A stretch of 64,000 nt of DNA from Pedobacter ginsenosidimutans. GTDB lineage: Bacteria > Bacteroidota > Bacteroidia > Sphingobacteriales > Sphingobacteriaceae. Positions 61,684 through 64,000 of the stretch are shown piece by piece. The stretch covers positions 186,001 through 250,000 of the forward strand of contig NZ_LMZQ01000002.1 of NCBI RefSeq assembly GCF_001442625.1, written 5' to 3'. The position numbers were made by a program, and so were the translations under genes. The notes under the pieces are model-generated. The model was not told the origin of the DNA and made no database searches. It saw only the letters and a program-made list of their open reading frames with translations. Position 1 is the first letter of the stretch; each line of letters begins with the position of its first letter.

Positions 61684-62403
61684 TTACATCGAAATCAGCA
61701 TTGCTGCACTCATCGCAATCATAATGGCATCTTCAACAATGGTTACGGTACTCATGGGTAGATTAAAAACCGCACCCAAACAGGCGCATTGAATCTTTTT
61801 CTTATTTAAAACACTTTCCAAAACACCGAGGATACTTATCGTCATTACAACTAGTGTAACCCAGTTTACGACTATAGGTGATAAGTTTAAAGCAAAAGAT
61901 AATCCTAATCCGAGTTCGATAAAAGCATAAATATATCCCCATGCGCTAAATTTTTTGGCTACAATATCGTACATGGCATAACTTTCGGCAAAAGCTTTCA
62001 GGTTAAGCATTTTAAAGAAAGAAAAGGTGAGGAAAAAGCCCGACATAAAAATGCGCATAAACACCATGAAATTAATTCCGCTTGATTGCCACGAAACCAC
62101 AAGTGATATGGCAGTAACATAACCGAATATCAATAAAATGGGTTTATAAGTTTCGGCCCACGATTTTGCTTCTTCCAATGTTTCGCTGTGGTGGGCTGCA
62201 GAAATTTGATATTTGCTTTCTGATCCGCCCAAAGCTTGTTGTAGTGTATCTAAACCAATATGTTTATCCATGCTAATGGTGGCAGAATTGGTGTCTTTCG
62301 AAACCTCGACTGAGGTTACATCTGGTAAAACGAGCAGGTTACTTTTCACTTTATTTTCGCAACCGCCACAAGTCATGCCGGTAAGTTGATAGGTGTGTGT
62401 CAT
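61684..62403 (-). CDS. Heavy-metal-associated domain fused to a MauE/DoxX-like membrane domain
   Basis: 239 residues. Residues 1-68 are an HMA domain with LTGMTCGGCENKVKSNLL carrying the metal-binding CxxC. After a linker come four membrane helices (about 88-239) of the MauE/DoxX type: YKPILLIFGYVTAISLVV, MRIFMSGFFLTFSFFKML, YIYAFIELGLGLSFALNL and VTLVVMTISILGVLESVL. A conserved KIQCACLG cysteine pair precedes the final helix. MauE-like proteins support disulfide formation or electron transfer. The combination suggests metal- or thiol-linked redox work at the membrane, but the substrate is unknown. Confidence 0.87.
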   Translation of the reverse strand: MTHTYQLTGMTCGGCENKVKSNLLVLPDVTSVEVSKDTNSATISMDKHIGLDTLQQALGGSESKYQISAAHHSETLEEAKSWAETYKPILLIFGYVTAISLVVSWQSSGINFMVFMRIFMSGFFLTFSFFKMLNLKAFAESYAMYDIVAKKFSAWGYIYAFIELGLGLSFALNLSPIVVNWVTLVVMTISILGVLESVLNKKKIQCACLGAVFNLPMSTVTIVEDAIMIAMSAAMLISM

Positions 62404-62419
62404 GATTAAAATCTTTATA

Positions 62420-62427
62420 CAAATTTA
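62420..62427 (-). promoter_or_regulatory. Candidate -7 box for the HMA-MauE gene
   Basis: Minus strand TAAATTTG fits TAnnTTTG, 16 bases before the ATG. No clear -33. Confidence 0.4.
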
Positions 62428-62660
62428 CCGCTTCATAGGGCTATAAGCGTTACAGAATAATCATAAAGTTTTATAGAATTTTAGCGCATTGACATGTTGT
62501 GAATAATTGTCGTTTAGAGCGCAACCGAGAAGTCTATAGTATGCTTCTTTAATGTACTTAATTTCTCAATGGTAAAGAGCGTTACTTTGTTTTTCATCAT
62601 TAAGGAGTTAAGAAAATTAAGTTTTCAGATAAAAAACAAGTTCTTTAACGGTCTGTTCCT

Positions 62661-62681
62661 CCCTAAACCCTAAACCCTAAA
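62661..62681. repeat. Three tandem CCCTAAA heptamers
   Basis: CCCTAAA occurs three times in a row, followed by CCCTT. It lies just beyond the stop codon of ygiD. Plant telomere-like by chance; no known role here. Confidence 0.8.
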
Positions 62682-62688
62682 CCCTTGT

Positions 62689-63513
62689 TTACCCCACTAA
62701 AACCGAAGTCATGGTTAACGAACCGCCAACCGCTTTGTCATTAAAGAAAGTAACTTCTTCTTTATCTTTTTTCATACCGAGCGTATAAATTAGTGGTAAA
62801 TAATGTTCTGGGGTAGGGATCGCCAACATGGCATCGGTACCGAGGTTGCGGTAATTAATTAAAGGTTGATGATCGCCGTTGGCAATTAAATTTTTAAACT
62901 TATTGTTCATTTCAATCGCCCAATCGTAACCACCACCATTAATCATTTCCCAGCTTAACATGCGTAGGTTGTGCACCATATTGCCACTGCCGATAACCAG
63001 CACGCCTTTTTTGCGGAGCGCATAAATTTCTTTGGCGATTTCGTAATGCTGTTCAGGCGATTTGGTATAATCGATACTTAATTGCAGAACTGGAATATCG
63101 GCATTTGGGTACATGTGTTTTACCACTGTCCATGTACCGTGATCTAAACCCCAATCATGATCTAAACCAATGGGAGTGGAGTGGATTAAATTCGGAATTT
63201 CTGCAGCCAGTTCGGGGTCGCCCGGGGCAGGATATTGAACATCAAAAAGTGCTTGCGGAAAACCACCAAAATCATGAATGGTGCTTGGGAAATCCATCGC
63301 CGTAACAAAGGTTCCGTGTGTGTACCAGTGGGCCGATACCACCAGCACGGCTTTAGGAACAGGAATGTTTTTTGCCAATTCTGCCCAACTCTGGCTAAAC
63401 TCATTGTTTTCGATACCGTTCATGGGTGAACCGTGACCGATAAAAAGCGTTGGCATTAAATCCGTTTGAGGCAAACGTTGCGTGAAGTTCCTGAATTGTG
63501 ATAGTGCAGACAT
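62689..63513 (-). CDS. ygiD: 4,5-DOPA dioxygenase extradiol family protein
   Basis: 274 residues of the LigB-like YgiD/DODA family, which opens the ring of DOPA and similar catechols using a bound metal. Metal histidines: H27 in LFIGHGSPMN, H62 in VVSAHWYTHG, and H125 in WGLDHGTWTV. LSIDYTKSPEQHYEIAKE and VLVIGSGNMVHNLRML are conserved segments. Length is standard. The physiological substrate in Bacteroidota is not known. A large palindromic repeat lies upstream, between it and the YceI gene. Confidence 0.94.
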   Translation of the reverse strand: MSALSQFRNFTQRLPQTDLMPTLFIGHGSPMNGIENNEFSQSWAELAKNIPVPKAVLVVSAHWYTHGTFVTAMDFPSTIHDFGGFPQALFDVQYPAPGDPELAAEIPNLIHSTPIGLDHDWGLDHGTWTVVKHMYPNADIPVLQLSIDYTKSPEQHYEIAKEIYALRKKGVLVIGSGNMVHNLRMLSWEMINGGGYDWAIEMNNKFKNLIANGDHQPLINYRNLGTDAMLAIPTPEHYLPLIYTLGMKKDKEEVTFFNDKAVGGSLTMTSVLVG

Positions 63514-63530
63514 GATTTTCTATTAGGTGA

Positions 63531-63673
63531 TCGTCATTTCGACCGAAGTGTTCCAAAGGAACTCCTTTGGAGGAGAAATCTTTAAAGTTTATAAACCATC
63601 ATAGGCTAAAAGATTTAGCTTCGCTGAGCACTTCGTGGTTCTCGATTCCGCTGCGCTTCACTCGAAATGACGA
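63531..63673. repeat. CGTCATTTCGA palindromic element, longest copy
   Basis: Terminal arms TCGTCATTTCGA (63531-63542) and TCGAAATGACGA (63662-63673) are perfect complements. The inside contains CCAAAGGAACTCCTTTGG, a perfect palindrome, then GGAGAAATCTTTAAAG, and TTAGCTTCGCTGAGCACTTCGTGG, whose relative occurs at 6450-6580. Confidence 0.88.
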
Positions 63674-63681
63674 TTCAGGTG

Positions 63682-64000
63682 TTATTTCCCTTGAACAAAC
63701 TCCAGGTTTAATTTAATGGCTACATCTTTTGCAACGCCGGCACCAGTTGGATCATATTTAATATTATAATCTAAACGGTTAATGGTTGTTGTAGCACCAA
63801 AGCCAGCTTTAGTATTGCCTTGTTGATCTTTAGCTGTGCCGCCATAAACAACAGCAAATTTTACATCTTTGGTTACATCACGGATAGTCAATTTGCCACT
63901 TAATTCGTAGTTGTTGCCACTTAATTTTTTGAAAGAAGTGCTTTCGAATTTCATGGTTGGGTAGGTTGCCACATTAAAAAAATCGTCAGTTTTTAAGTGA
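63682..64000 (-). CDS. YceI family protein, C-terminal part (5' end outside window)
   Basis: The visible 106 codons run off the window end; the frame stays open to base 64000. LKTDDFFNVATYPTMKFEST is the conserved mid-region of YceI (usually LK.DFFD...YP...F), followed by YELSGKLTIRDVTKDVKF, then RLDYNIKYDP and the terminal strand VAIKLNLEFVQ. YceI proteins are lipocalin-like isoprenoid binders, often periplasmic. The N-terminal signal region and first strands lie beyond the window, so localisation cannot be judged. Confidence 0.9.
   Translation of the reverse strand, partial: HLKTDDFFNVATYPTMKFESTSFKKLSGNNYELSGKLTIRDVTKDVKFAVVYGGTAKDQQGNTKAGFGATTTINRLDYNIKYDPTGAGVAKDVAIKLNLEFVQGK

Noticed and set aside
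1..64000. tRNA genes, rRNA genes, CRISPR arrays, prophage or complete insertion sequences
   Set aside because: I saw no cloverleaf with a GGTTCGANTCC arm, no rRNA landmarks, no regularly spaced repeats and no transposase or integrase. A tRNA scan would be decisive.

Overview
The window looks like chromosomal DNA of a Bacteroidota member of the Sphingobacteriaceae, most likely Pedobacter or a close relative. The reasons are the AT-rich composition, a SusC/SusD pair, DUF4175, DUF2007 and DUF2911 family proteins, a YugP-type zinc peptidase, promoters with the Bacteroidota -7 box TAnnTTTG, and many short palindromic intergenic repeats built on CGTCATTTCGA and on CTGAACTTGTTTCAG-like arms. I see no rRNA or tRNA gene, no CRISPR array, no phage and no complete insertion sequence.

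Layout. 0.5-9 kb is mostly housekeeping: cdsA, a DUF2007 protein and a CPBP protease on the minus strand, then dusB-apaG, a zinc peptidase, an FAD oxidoreductase, purU and rmuC. 9-15.6 kb holds thiL with a small membrane protein, an unusual DAACS-family symporter, and divergent nadA/nadB (de novo NAD synthesis) followed by a gamma carbonic anhydrase. 15.8-26.2 kb is entirely minus strand: an Ig-like lipoprotein, mnmG, an ABC-F ATPase, ybeY and a 1104-residue DUF4175 protein. Two parS-like sites lie between mnmG and the ABC-F gene, which suggests this part of the chromosome is close to the replication origin.

26.5-40.5 kb is entirely plus strand and is the most distinctive accessory region. 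It holds a GDPD-GH16 fusion, a Tat-exported phosphocholine-specific phospholipase C, a periplasmic-propeller histidine kinase with its NarL-type regulator, a VOC protein with an AraC regulator, and SusC/SusD. A 13-base motif occurs upstream of the VOC gene and again upstream of susC, with a near copy just after the AraC gene. This could link the AraC regulator (or the response regulator) to the SusCD transporter. 40.6-44.7 kb has small secreted proteins and a GH9-deacetylase fusion. 44.8-49.4 kb is a TetR-TolC-HlyD-DHA2 tripartite efflux operon with a clear palindromic operator over its promoter.

49.6-64 kb carries ppc, a peroxiredoxin-thioredoxin-small protein operon, an S9 peptidase, a secreted Rossmann-like FAD protein ending at a 113-bp inverted-repeat element, an aldehyde dehydrogenase, a DinB/YfiT-like gene that appears 5'-truncated, a DUF6265 protein, a PIN toxin-antitoxin pair, an HMA-MauE fusion, ygiD and the C-terminal part of a YceI protein cut by the window end. 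All family assignments come from reading motifs and from knowledge of the families; no database search was run.
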